Assembly (NCBI GenBank): GCA_964654415.1
Contig: CAZZIP010000005.1
Span: 62,001 to 126,000 of the forward strand
Origin: Methylohalobius sp964654415
Lineage (GTDB): Bacteria > Pseudomonadota > Gammaproteobacteria > Methylococcales > Methylothermaceae
Reading direction: 5' to 3'
DNA: 64,000 nucleotides
Shown here in pieces: positions 39,347-48,224 of the stretch. The notes beneath the pieces were generated by a model, which worked only from the letters and a program-made list of their open reading frames with translations, did no database searches and was not told the DNA's origin. The position numbers and the translations under genes were made by a program. Positions within the stretch are counted from its first letter, which is position 1. Each line of letters opens with the position of its first letter.

Positions 39347-41676
39347 CACAGCCGTTCGAACCACTGTCGGATGAACGGTGCTTGCGGACTTGCGGCACAA
39401 GGGGCGCTTTCCTGCGGGGCTGAGCCGCGCAGGAAAGGAAATTGGTGGGCCCCTGGGCAATTTTCATCCGCTTTGAGCCCGTTGACAGGATCGATCCAGA
39501 CCCATTCGACCGTCTCCGGCTGGGTCAAAAGCAAAGGCTGGTCGGAGATCTTCGCCATCAACCTGGCCCAGAGTTGAAGCGCGCCGCTGGCGCCGGTCAG
39601 TCGGGTAGGAGAATTGTCATCGCGCCCGATCCAGGTCACTGCCAGATAATCCCCGCTGAAACCGGCGAACCAACTGTCGCGCAGCTCATCTGTGGTTCCG
39701 GTCTTGCCTGCCACCTGGAGAGTGCGAGGCAGGATGCGGTAAGCCGAGCTTGCAGTCCCTTGGGTGACGACCTCCTGGAGAATGGTGTTCAGCACATACA
39801 CGGCCGCCGGATCGACCGTCTGTTGTACGGTCAAAGGATAGCGCTGGAGCGGCCGGTTATCGTTGGACAGGACGGCGTGAATGGCCCGCAAGGGAGTAGC
39901 AAACCCCTGGTTGGCCAGGGTCTGATACATTTGCGTGACCTCCAGGGGGGACAGCGAAGCCGCCCCCAAGAGCAGGGAGGGATAACGCGGAAGCGGCCGA
40001 CTGACCCCAAGCTGGTGCAGGGTATCGGCGACGCGGTCTAGGCCCAGCGCCAAACCCAGATGGATGGTGGCGAGGTTATAGGATTGAGCTAGCGCCCAGT
40101 GGAGAGGTACTTGGCCATGTACCTTACGGTCGTAATTCTGCGGACGCCACAGAGTTCCATCCGAATTTTTGATCTGCACCGGGGCATCGGGCAGCGGGGT
40201 AATGACGGTATAGCGCTCAGGCTGTTCCAAAGCCGCAAGATAAACTGCAGGTTTCACCAGCGACCCGATCTGGCGTACGCCATCCAAAGCACGGTTGAAT
40301 CCGGCTTGTCGGGGATCGCGGCCACCGGTCAAGGCTACGATTTCGCCGCTATCACGGCGGGTGACGAGGGTGGCAGTCTCCAGGCGATCCAGCCGATAGC
40401 TTTTCTCCAGCTCTGCCAAGGTGGTGCTGGCGGTTTGCTCCAGCGCATCCTGGATGCGCACGTCCAGGGTGGTGAAGATTTTCAAGCCTTCCGAGGTGAG
40501 ATCTTCTTCTTTGTATTCCAACGCCAGATGCCGCTTGACCAGATCTAAAAACGCCGGATGGCGGGCACTGGGACGGTGGAAGTAGGGGGTGACCTCAAGC
40601 GGCTGGCGTTTGGCTTGGCTTAGGGTGGCGGCGTCGATCAGGCCTTCCTCAGCGCAGAGGTCCAAGACCAGGTTGCGACGTTCCAAAGCCCGTTGCGGAT
40701 GGCGGCGGGGATCGTAGTAATTGGGTCCCCGGATCAAGCCGACCAACAGGGCTATGTGGTGGGATTTAAGCTCGGCGAGGGGGCGACTGAAGTAGAACTC
40801 GCTCGCCAGGGCAAAGCCGTGGATGGCGCGGGCACCGTCCTGCCCCAGATAGATCTCATTCAGATAAGCCTCAAGGATCTCGTCTTTGCTATAACGCGCT
40901 TCTAGGATCAGCGCCATCAAAACCTCATTGGCCTTGCGCCACAAGCTGCGCTCGGAGGTCAAGAAGAAATTTTTAACCAACTGCTGGGTGATGGTGCTTC
41001 CTCCCTGAACTAGCCTTAAGGCTTTGATGTCGCTCCATAAGGCGCGGGCGATAGCTCTGGGGGAAATCCCAAGGTGGGAGTAGAAATCCCGGTCTTCGAC
41101 GGTCAGCAGGGTCTTGATGAGGAGCGGCGGAACCTCGTTGAGGCGCACGAGCACACGGTCTTCCTTGCGCCCTGGGTAGAAACTGCCGATTTGGACTGGA
41201 TCTAGGCGCAATAAAGCCAGCTCGGTTTTCTGATCCAAGTCGTAAAGCTTAAGCAATTGCCCGTCCCCGAATTGCAAGCCAACCTTGTGGCTTGGCTCCA
41301 AGCCGTCGGGAAAGTGGAACGGCCGGGTGCGCAGGAATAGCTGGTTTCCTTGGCGATAGTAACTGGCCTGGCTGCTTAAGGTAGGGTCGTGGCGGTAGTT
41401 GAGTTGTTTCAGTAGCCCTTCCAATTGTGAGGAAGACAGCTTCAAGCCGGCGTACATTTCCAAAGGTGCGGCATACACGCTGGCCGGCAGCGCCCAGCGC
41501 CGGCCCTCGAATTGCTGGCGGATGATCTGATCCAAATAACTGAGATAAACCACCAAGGCCAATAGGCTAAGGCCAGTGATCCACCATAGGATCGGTTTCA
41601 GCCGGCTTTGCATAAAACGGGATGGCTTGCGCCGGATTCCAGAACGGCGTTTTCTGCTGTGGAATGGTTTGGGCAT
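39343..41676 (-). CDS. mrcB: penicillin-binding protein 1B (bifunctional)
   Basis: A 777-residue peptidoglycan synthase with one N-terminal membrane helix (about 33-52) after a basic cytoplasmic tail. The glycosyltransferase domain (about 195-370) has VEDRDFYSHLGISPRAI and GGSTITQQLVKNFFL. The transpeptidase domain has the active-site Ser in GSLVKPAVYL, and KTGT. The region before the glycosyltransferase domain fits UB2H of PBP1B. The C-terminal tail has several Cys and Pro residues of unknown significance. Confidence 0.93.
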   Translation of the reverse strand: MPKPFHSRKRRSGIRRKPSRFMQSRLKPILWWITGLSLLALVVYLSYLDQIIRQQFEGRRWALPASVYAAPLEMYAGLKLSSSQLEGLLKQLNYRHDPTLSSQASYYRQGNQLFLRTRPFHFPDGLEPSHKVGLQFGDGQLLKLYDLDQKTELALLRLDPVQIGSFYPGRKEDRVLVRLNEVPPLLIKTLLTVEDRDFYSHLGISPRAIARALWSDIKALRLVQGGSTITQQLVKNFFLTSERSLWRKANEVLMALILEARYSKDEILEAYLNEIYLGQDGARAIHGFALASEFYFSRPLAELKSHHIALLVGLIRGPNYYDPRRHPQRALERRNLVLDLCAEEGLIDAATLSQAKRQPLEVTPYFHRPSARHPAFLDLVKRHLALEYKEEDLTSEGLKIFTTLDVRIQDALEQTASTTLAELEKSYRLDRLETATLVTRRDSGEIVALTGGRDPRQAGFNRALDGVRQIGSLVKPAVYLAALEQPERYTVITPLPDAPVQIKNSDGTLWRPQNYDRKVHGQVPLHWALAQSYNLATIHLGLALGLDRVADTLHQLGVSRPLPRYPSLLLGAASLSPLEVTQMYQTLANQGFATPLRAIHAVLSNDNRPLQRYPLTVQQTVDPAAVYVLNTILQEVVTQGTASSAYRILPRTLQVAGKTGTTDELRDSWFAGFSGDYLAVTWIGRDDNSPTRLTGASGALQLWARLMAKISDQPLLLTQPETVEWVWIDPVNGLKADENCPGAHQFPFLRGSAPQESAPCAASPQAPFIRQWFERLW

Positions 41677-41682
41677 GCTGGA

Positions 41683-43518
41683 TCAGTAATTGACTAAAGG
41701 CCGGTTGTCCGGATTGACTGTGGTGAGCGGAGTCAGTTTGATGGTCTTGTCTTGCAGCAGCTGCGGTTGCGGTTTGCCCAGAAGAAACCCTTGACCGTAA
41801 TCCACATCCAGGTTTTTCAACAAATTCAATGCCTCTTGCGTCTCGATGTATTCGGCGATCACCTGTTTACCCAATTTGTGGGCGATCTCGACGGTGGCCT
41901 TGACCAGCACGCGGTCGGTTTCATCTTCAGGTAGATTTTGCACGAATTGGCCATCGATTTTGATGTAATCGGCGGGAAGATTCTTGATGTATTCAAAAGA
42001 ACTGAAACCTCGGCCAAAGTCGTCTAGGGCAAAACCGCAACCTAAGGAGCGCAGTCTGGCGATCATGGTGCGAGTGCGCTCGAAATTGGCAATCGCTGCA
42101 GTTTCGGTGATCTCAAAGATCAGGCGTTTGGGGGAAACCCAGGTCGATTCTAGTTTCTGCTCCAGAAATGGCAAGAGTTTCTGATTCTGGAACGCGTGAC
42201 CGGATAAGTTGACAGCAAGAGCCGTATGACTCTGGTCAGGTGGCAATGTGCCAAGGAAGTCGATCGCGTGCTCAATTACCCACATGTCGATATTGTGAAT
42301 TAGCCCCATGCGTTCGGCTACCGGAACAAAAACGTCCGGGGTGAAAACCTTGCCGTCCTTGTACATCCTGAGCAACGCCTCGTAGTGGCTGACGATTCCA
42401 TCTTTGAGTCGGACGACCGGTTGAAAGACCAAGCGGAAGAGTCCCTGCTTGAGCGCCTCGCGCAGCAACGGGATCCAGCGGACATCGTTAAAATGGGAGG
42501 TGGCTACATCTTGGGCGTCATACAGATTGACCAGATTGCGACCATGGGTCTTGGCGATGTAGCAAGCCTGATGAGCCTGAGCGATCAATTCGTTTGGATG
42601 GCGGATGTTGAGGGCAGGTGAGAGCAAGGCGATGCCGATGCTGGTGGAGATGTGGTAACAGTCATTGGGAGTCAGGAAGCGGAATTCGTCCACTGCCTGA
42701 CGGAGGGTTTCCGCGATTTCCAAGGCCTTCTCCCGGTCAGCGCCAGGAAGGTAGATACAAAATTCATCTGCCCCAATACGGGCGACAGACGGCTTGCCAG
42801 TTACGGTATGACGAATCAGATTGACGAGTTCCACCAACAAGCGGTCGCCAGTGTCGTGTCCCTCGATGTCATTGATGACGTTGAAGCGGTCGATGTCTAA
42901 GTAAAGCAGTGCGCTTTCTTGTTTATAAGCCTGGCAGTGGTGGATGGCTAACTGCAAGGTTTGCTCCAGGCTGCGACGGTTGCCGACGCCGGTCAGTTCA
43001 TCGTGGAGGATCAAATACTTGAGCCTGGTTTCTAAGATCTTGTGTTCGGCCAGCTCGGTCAGGATTTCCTCCTCGAGCGTATACAGCCGGCTTCGCTCGC
43101 ATTTGAGCACCAACGCTAGCTGGACCAGCGGCATGAAATCCTGAGCCCGGATCGGCTTTTCCACCAAAGCAACGCCATAAGCTTTGAGGGATTGCAATGC
43201 TTGAAGCTGGGCGGGATCGGCAGGCGGGTAGTCCAGCAGCACGATGACCGGTATTTTGAATTCGCTGTGCTCATCAACCAAGGCTCGACACAATTCGACA
43301 ATTTGGCAATCAGGCAAGCGCTCGCTCAGGATGATCAAACCGAGGTTAGCGAAGTCCTTCTGGAAGCTTTTCAGCAGGTTGCGCAGACTAGCGCCGTCGG
43401 CGGTGCAATAAATCTGCTTAAAATCGTGTTGTGAGAGGATGGTTTCTATCTGACGCCGGTGGTGATCATTGGGCTCTGCAACGATAATAGCTTTGGCGAA
43501 CGGGTTAGAAATGGTCAT
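41683..43518 (-). CDS. pseudo-receiver/GGDEF/EAL protein
   Basis: A 611-residue cyclic-di-GMP protein. The N-terminal receiver-like domain (about 8-135) has Ser where the phosphoacceptor Asp is expected (LIILSERLP), but keeps the Lys in EKPIRA. The GGDEF motif is degenerate (GADEF, 249-253), so diguanylate cyclase activity is doubtful. The EAL domain is intact: YEALLRM, then DDFGRGFSSFEYIKNLPADYIKID with the metal-binding Asp pair. It is most likely a phosphodiesterase. It is divergent from the HDOD gene; their intergenic region is A/T-rich. Confidence 0.9.
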   Translation of the reverse strand: MTISNPFAKAIIVAEPNDHHRRQIETILSQHDFKQIYCTADGASLRNLLKSFQKDFANLGLIILSERLPDCQIVELCRALVDEHSEFKIPVIVLLDYPPADPAQLQALQSLKAYGVALVEKPIRAQDFMPLVQLALVLKCERSRLYTLEEEILTELAEHKILETRLKYLILHDELTGVGNRRSLEQTLQLAIHHCQAYKQESALLYLDIDRFNVINDIEGHDTGDRLLVELVNLIRHTVTGKPSVARIGADEFCIYLPGADREKALEIAETLRQAVDEFRFLTPNDCYHISTSIGIALLSPALNIRHPNELIAQAHQACYIAKTHGRNLVNLYDAQDVATSHFNDVRWIPLLREALKQGLFRLVFQPVVRLKDGIVSHYEALLRMYKDGKVFTPDVFVPVAERMGLIHNIDMWVIEHAIDFLGTLPPDQSHTALAVNLSGHAFQNQKLLPFLEQKLESTWVSPKRLIFEITETAAIANFERTRTMIARLRSLGCGFALDDFGRGFSSFEYIKNLPADYIKIDGQFVQNLPEDETDRVLVKATVEIAHKLGKQVIAEYIETQEALNLLKNLDVDYGQGFLLGKPQPQLLQDKTIKLTPLTTVNPDNRPLVNY

Positions 43519-43563
43519 AAGGGCACAGGCGTGCGGAAGTCTTGAGTTGGTTTTTTGTGATTT

Positions 43564-43590
43564 ATAGCCTATTTTTACAAAACAGGCTAT
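43564..43590. promoter_or_regulatory. 27-bp near-palindrome in divergent promoter region
   Basis: ATAGCCT-A-TTTT-TAC-AAAA-C-AGGCTAT. The two 12-base arms pair except for one A/C mismatch, with a 3-base centre. It lies 46 bp upstream of the GGDEF/EAL gene and about 65 bp before the HDOD gene. It could be an operator for either gene or a hairpin in the RNA. Confidence 0.45.
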
Positions 43591-43653
43591 CAGCTGAACG
43601 CATTCTTTAATATTGAATTTTTAACTTTAATTAAGTTTAACGACGATTGTGGC

Positions 43654-44529
43654 ATGGTAATTGGACTAGGCGAGAGAACGGTGATCACAGTGAACACCTT
43701 GCTGGCAGGCGAGGTGAAGCTGGCCTCTCCGCCGGAAATTTTCTTAAAGCTGTGCGAAATCCTGGACGATCCTACCAAAACCATCCGTGACGCAGAACGA
43801 GTGATCGAACACGATCCGGGCTTGGCGGCGCGTTTGCTGCGCCTAGTCAACAGCGCTTTTTATGGGTTTCCGGCTCAGATAAGCTCCATCTCCCGCGCCA
43901 TTTCCATGATCGGCCTTATGGAACTGCGCGATCTGATTTTGGCTACTTGGGTGGTCGAGCGTTTCAGCCGCCTGCCCAACCGATTGATGGACATGCGTTC
44001 CTTCTGGCGGATCAGCGTGCGCTTAGGGCTGCTTGCCAAAGCGCTCGGTCGCCGTCATCCGCAAGCCGGGGAACTCCAATCGATTTTCACCTGTGGACTG
44101 TTACATGAAGTGGGACGCTTGGTGATTTACGCGAAGATTCCGGAATTGGCTCGCGCGGCGATGCTCTTGGCCGATTCTGAAGGAATCGAGGAAACCCAGG
44201 CAGAGCGCCAGATCTATGGCTTCGACCATTACCAGTTGGCCGCTGAGCTCGCCTCTCGCTGGCGCCTGCCAGAGGTGTTCGTCGCTACTTTGCGCTGGCA
44301 CGGGTCTCCTGAAGAAGCTCAGTCTTTCTCCTGGGAGACAGGTCTGGTGACTCTGGCAAGCCGACTCAGTCTGGCAGAGATCGAAGAACCCGCACAATTA
44401 GAGCCGATTCTGCCGTCTTTGGCTCCGCTGCTGGCCTTTCTTCGCCTGCGAACTTATTCTTTGTCGGAGGTTCTGGAGGAAGTGGCAATCCAATTCGAGG
44501 AGATATTTCGGCTGTTATTCCAGAAGTGA
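43654..44529 (+). CDS. HDOD domain protein
   Basis: A 291-residue protein with an HDOD domain (about 20-215): LASPPEIFLKLCEILDDPTKT, AARLLRLVNSAFYGFPAQISSISRAISMIG, FTCGLLHEVGRLV. HDOD domains are related to HD phosphohydrolases but usually lack the full metal site; many sense or relay signals linked to cyclic-di-GMP. Divergent location next to the EAL protein fits that. The start could also be the GTG at 43681, which has a better ribosome-binding site (GGCGAGAG). Confidence 0.85.
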   Translation: MVIGLGERTVITVNTLLAGEVKLASPPEIFLKLCEILDDPTKTIRDAERVIEHDPGLAARLLRLVNSAFYGFPAQISSISRAISMIGLMELRDLILATWVVERFSRLPNRLMDMRSFWRISVRLGLLAKALGRRHPQAGELQSIFTCGLLHEVGRLVIYAKIPELARAAMLLADSEGIEETQAERQIYGFDHYQLAAELASRWRLPEVFVATLRWHGSPEEAQSFSWETGLVTLASRLSLAEIEEPAQLEPILPSLAPLLAFLRLRTYSLSEVLEEVAIQFEEIFRLLFQK

Positions 44530-44632
44530 ACATGGTGGTAGGTTAAAGTGCCTCGTGCGTCCGTTGCAGTAGACCGCCCGTCTGCGATAAAGTTGTTTTC
44601 CATCAATAACGCGCTAGCGATTAAACGCTCAG

Positions 44633-45814
44633 ATGAGAAACATGGGAAAAATCTTCCATGCCTTAGGGCTACACATGCACCAGCCGCCGGGAAACTTGAA
44701 GCTTCTCATAGACAGCAATCCCTGGGAGGCTGAGCAGATCATCCGCTGTTACGAGCGCGCTGCCCGCTATGCCCTGAACTATCGCGACGTTGGCTATTTG
44801 CACATCGGCTTCTCCGGCATTCTGCTTGAGCAGTTGCAAGACCCCCAAGTCATCGACCGCTACCGGCATCTTGTCGACATCCCGGCGATGTTGGAAAGCT
44901 ACGCTCAGGCGGACAACGTCGAATTGATCGGGATGGGCTATTTCCATCCTATTTTTCCTCTGATTCCACAAACCGACTGGGAAGAGCAACTCCTGGCCGG
45001 ACGCCAGATCGTAGAGGAACTCTTAGGCCGTGCCCCGAAGGGGTTTTGGCCGCCAGAGATGGCGTTTTGCATGGAGATGATTCCGGCTTTGGTCAAAGCT
45101 GGCTATGAATACGTGGTGGTAGACGGCGTCCACCTCGAATCTAAGGTGGGCGTGGCGGACATTTATCAGCCTTATCGAGCGAGCTACGGCGGGGCGACGA
45201 TCACCGTCATTCCGCGCGACCGCGATCTCTCCAACGCCCAGGAATCTGGCTTGGACCCCACCTGGTTTTTCAACGAGGTGACCCACAAGCTTGCTCAGTC
45301 TCCGCACCCTGACGCCCCGCGCCTGGTGACTACGTGGTCGGATGGGGAAAACGGTGGCTGGTTCCGCCAGATGCACGAGGAATCTGGGTTTTTCGGCCAC
45401 TTCTTTGCCCCCTATATGGAGGCTGTCCGTGGCGGCCGAGCGCCGATTCGCCCGATTACCATCAGCCAGTATTTGCGCGATTATCCCCCGGTCGAAAAGA
45501 CGATCGTCCGCACCGGCGCTTGGAACGTGGGCGCTACTTCTGGTTTTGACTTTTCTCAATGGGCCGGGACGGAGAGCCAAAAACAGGCAGTGGCGAAGAT
45601 CTGCGCTGTCAGCGCCCGTTACTGGCGGCTCAAGCCTCAGGAAAGGAAGCTGTCCACGCATGGCCGGGAAGCGCTTCATAAAGCCAGAAAGCTCATCCTG
45701 GAAGGGGAGACGAGTTGTTTTCTGTTTTGGGGCGATGCCTGGGTGCCGGAACTCTACCGGCGCATTGAACTGGCAGAGAGATTCCTGGCCGAAGCGGAGG
45801 CGGAACTTCGCTAG
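44633..45814 (+). CDS. glycoside hydrolase family 57 protein
   Basis: A 393-residue cytoplasmic GH57-type protein acting on alpha-glucans. Family landmarks: LGLHMHQPPGNL near the start, HIGFSGILLEQL, IGMGYFHPIFPLIP, GFWPPEMAFCMEM (region of the catalytic nucleophile) and TTWSDGENGGWF (region of the acid/base Asp). The N-terminus may instead be the Met at 44642. Likely role is in glycogen or maltodextrin turnover; specificity (amylase, pullulanase or branching) is not decidable here. It lies about 100 bp after the HDOD gene. Confidence 0.85.
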   Translation: MRNMGKIFHALGLHMHQPPGNLKLLIDSNPWEAEQIIRCYERAARYALNYRDVGYLHIGFSGILLEQLQDPQVIDRYRHLVDIPAMLESYAQADNVELIGMGYFHPIFPLIPQTDWEEQLLAGRQIVEELLGRAPKGFWPPEMAFCMEMIPALVKAGYEYVVVDGVHLESKVGVADIYQPYRASYGGATITVIPRDRDLSNAQESGLDPTWFFNEVTHKLAQSPHPDAPRLVTTWSDGENGGWFRQMHEESGFFGHFFAPYMEAVRGGRAPIRPITISQYLRDYPPVEKTIVRTGAWNVGATSGFDFSQWAGTESQKQAVAKICAVSARYWRLKPQERKLSTHGREALHKARKLILEGETSCFLFWGDAWVPELYRRIELAERFLAEAEAELR

Positions 45815-45832
45815 GATAACGGCGGCAAGTGC

Positions 45833-46753
45833 TCAGCCAGCCGCTCCTAGTAGACCGGCCTGAATAACGTTGGGCTGCCCAAACAGCGACTCAGGTAGCG
45901 GCATCTGGCGCCAATCCAAATATTCGACTCCTTCCCCAGGCCGAATCACCGCCTCAAACTGCAAGACGTCCTCTTGCCGGCGTACTTCCACGTTCATTCC
46001 GTAGGCTGCCCCTGCCAGCGCGTGGAAGCTCACCCCAGGCAGCGCAGGCAAGGGCAAAGGAGCTACCCCCGCCAACGGCTGGGACCGGGATTGGACAAAG
46101 GCATCCACCCAGGCCGGATCACTGCCAGGCAAGGCCATGAGCACTTCCTGCGGGGCCACACGGGGATTGATTCCAGCCTGACCGCTATGGACCGTGACCA
46201 ACGGCAACAGCGCCCGGGTCAACTCAGGCGTCATCCCCAGCACTAGCCCTGCCTCAACTACCGAATCGAAAGGCGCATCGGCCGGTCCATAGCTTAGGCC
46301 GGCGGCGCGGTAGTCGTCGGCTTCGGCGCCGTTGACGCGGCGGTCCCGGTCGCCGTCGCGCCAGTCCAGGATGGCCGAGGCGATGGCTGCCGCCCGCTCG
46401 GGATCGCTGGTAAGGTAGGTTAGAACGCTCCGAAGCAGCGGTTCGTCGGCGCGGTTAAGATCGATTTTGCCGCCTTCATCCACGACCTGGATTCGGACTT
46501 CAAACCCGTCCAAGCTAAGCGCATAGATGCTGCCGTCGGCGCGCCAGCGCAATTGGGGATCCGGTTGGGTAAGCATGAAAGCCGCATAATGGATCGCCGC
46601 TTCGGCGACCGCCTTAAGTTGGGCAGCATCGGCCAGATTGCTCGTAAGGCGCGCCTCACGCCGCACTCCCAGGCCAAAGCTTGTGGCCATCAGGCTGAGT
46701 GCGGCCACCATCCACAATACGACCACCAGCGCAACCCCTGTCTGCCGAGCCAT
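45833..46753 (-). CDS. gspK: type II secretion minor pseudopilin GspK
   Basis: A 306-residue minor pseudopilin. It starts with the prepilin segment MARQTGVALVVVLWMVAALSLM and has the large GspK periplasmic domain with DEGGKIDLNRADEPLLR, YLTSDPERAAAIASAILDWRDGD and AGINPRVAPQEVLMALPG. GspK caps the pseudopilus tip with GspI and GspJ. The ATG at 46753 overlaps the gspJ stop (TGATG); an earlier in-frame start at 46846 would bury the signal segment. Confidence 0.92.
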   Translation of the reverse strand: MARQTGVALVVVLWMVAALSLMATSFGLGVRREARLTSNLADAAQLKAVAEAAIHYAAFMLTQPDPQLRWRADGSIYALSLDGFEVRIQVVDEGGKIDLNRADEPLLRSVLTYLTSDPERAAAIASAILDWRDGDRDRRVNGAEADDYRAAGLSYGPADAPFDSVVEAGLVLGMTPELTRALLPLVTVHSGQAGINPRVAPQEVLMALPGSDPAWVDAFVQSRSQPLAGVAPLPLPALPGVSFHALAGAAYGMNVEVRRQEDVLQFEAVIRPGEGVEYLDWRQMPLPESLFGQPNVIQAGLLGAAG

Positions 46754-47397
46754 CAAAACAACCGCTGTCCGAACACTTCTTGCCGAATCGGAGCGCCGGC
46801 GACTCCTGCGGTTTGGACAGTTAACGGGACGATATAAGGCGGCCAAACCTCACCTTGGCGTTCCACTTCGATCCATACTGCCTTGGGTAGAACGGTGCCA
46901 TCCCAACGGTCGACCCATTCCCCCTGACCATTGTTGCCCTCCTGCCAGTAGGCGAACTTTACCGCTACGACGTCCTCCAAAAGGACCTGATCGCGTGCCT
47001 CCTCCTCACCTTCTGGAATTGTCCCGTCCGCCCGGGCGATGCGGACTCTCAAATCCTGGCCGCGGGGACGTTTGGGCGCCAAATATAAGGTGAAACGCTG
47101 CAAGCCTGGAGCGCCTGCCGTATACAGGAGAAAAGCTTCGAAACTCAGTTCGGAGGCCGACCCGACAAGCCCAAAAGGTTCGGCCTGCGCTGCCCCCCGC
47201 CACACCCTCGCCTGTCCTAAGACGTGGCGCAGGAAGCGTTCGAGTACCATCCGCCCTCCCACCTTTTCGGCGCGTACCTCTGCGGTCTCCCAGGTGCGGC
47301 TCGCCATCTGGAGCGTAGCGAACACCAGCGAGAGCATGAGACTGAATAAGGCCAGAGCGATCAGCACTTCCAGCAGGGTAAACCCTTTAGCTCGCAT
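46753..47397 (-). CDS. gspJ: type II secretion minor pseudopilin GspJ
   Basis: A 214-residue minor pseudopilin with the class III signal MRAKGFTLLEVLIALALFSLML and a helix (LQMASRTWETAEVRAEKVGGRMVLERFL). The C-terminal domain is beta-rich. I chose the ATG at 47397, 10 bp inside gspI, over an upstream TTG (47412). GspJ joins GspI and GspK at the pseudopilus tip. Confidence 0.9.
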   Translation of the reverse strand: MRAKGFTLLEVLIALALFSLMLSLVFATLQMASRTWETAEVRAEKVGGRMVLERFLRHVLGQARVWRGAAQAEPFGLVGSASELSFEAFLLYTAGAPGLQRFTLYLAPKRPRGQDLRVRIARADGTIPEGEEEARDQVLLEDVVAVKFAYWQEGNNGQGEWVDRWDGTVLPKAVWIEVERQGEVWPPYIVPLTVQTAGVAGAPIRQEVFGQRLF

Positions 47398-47782
47398 TGG
47401 CTTTGGTTCCAACTCGCAAGGTAGTCAAGCGATATTCTCGCTGGCGGCTGGCCTCGACCCAGTTGACCGCCACTTCGATCTGAAAGAGTTGCCAGCGGGG
47501 ATGCTGGGCCAAAGGGGGCGGAAGAGAGAGCGGGGCCACTTTGATCTGCCAGCGATAATCCGGAGACCACTCCCCCTGATATTCGCCTTCTGCCAGCGGA
47601 ACCTCAGTTCCGACCCGAGCCAATTGCGACTGGGCTAAGCTCGCAGCTTGCGCGAGCCGTTCCGCATTCCCCAGCAAATGCACCCCGCCGCCGAACGCCT
47701 GCATCAGGACCGCGAGCGAAAGTGCCATTAAAGTGAAGGCCACTACGATCTCGAGCAGGGAAAAGCCTCGCTCAGCCGGCAT
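47387..47782 (-). CDS. gspI: type II secretion minor pseudopilin GspI
   Basis: A 131-residue minor pseudopilin with prepilin peptidase site ERGFSLLEIVVAFTLMALSLAVLMQ followed by helix and a small beta domain ending with YRLTTLRVG. It nucleates the pseudopilus tip. Its start is 10 bp inside gspH and its end overlaps gspJ, as in a normal gsp operon. Confidence 0.92.
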   Translation of the reverse strand: MPAERGFSLLEIVVAFTLMALSLAVLMQAFGGGVHLLGNAERLAQAASLAQSQLARVGTEVPLAEGEYQGEWSPDYRWQIKVAPLSLPPPLAQHPRWQLFQIEVAVNWVEASRQREYRLTTLRVGTKANAS

Positions 47783-48224
47783 GATCGGTGACGGTAACCC
47801 GGCCGGTGAGCCAATTGACGTCCACTCGTCTCGCCATCCCGCCGAAGCGCAGCACGATCCGGCCGCCGGTGGCCGAACCGTCTGGGAAAAACCGAATCCT
47901 GCCTTGGCCGAAGCCGGTCAATTCCGTTTGCGCGGTCTCGAGGGTCAGCTCGACGGTCTCAGGTAACTGCCGCGGTCTGTCCTGATCAATCTGGTACGCA
48001 TGCTCTGCTACATCTAGGGAAAACGTCGCCTCCCGCCCCTGAGACAAAGCAATACTACGCGCCTGACGCAATCCTGAGGCGACCTCCCGCACCGCGGCTT
48101 TAAACCGCACGCTTTCCAGGGTCTTGGCGAAGTTCGGTGTGACGTAAGCCAGGCCCAAGCCTACAAGCGCGAGTACTACGATCAGCTCGAGCAGGCTAAA
48201 GCCTGGATTAAAACGCCAATTCAT
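47772..48224 (-). CDS. gspH: type II secretion minor pseudopilin GspH
   Basis: A 150-residue pseudopilin with NPGFSLLELIVVLALVGLGLAYV and the GspH core FKAAVREVASGLRQARSIALSQGREATFSLD, ending IRFFPDGSATGGRIVL. It joins the growing pseudopilus near the tip. The gene comes directly after gspF, with a 17-bp overlap; in most gsp operons gspG would lie between them, so the major pseudopilin must be encoded elsewhere. Confidence 0.9.
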   Translation of the reverse strand: MNWRFNPGFSLLELIVVLALVGLGLAYVTPNFAKTLESVRFKAAVREVASGLRQARSIALSQGREATFSLDVAEHAYQIDQDRPRQLPETVELTLETAQTELTGFGQGRIRFFPDGSATGGRIVLRFGGMARRVDVNWLTGRVTVTDHAG

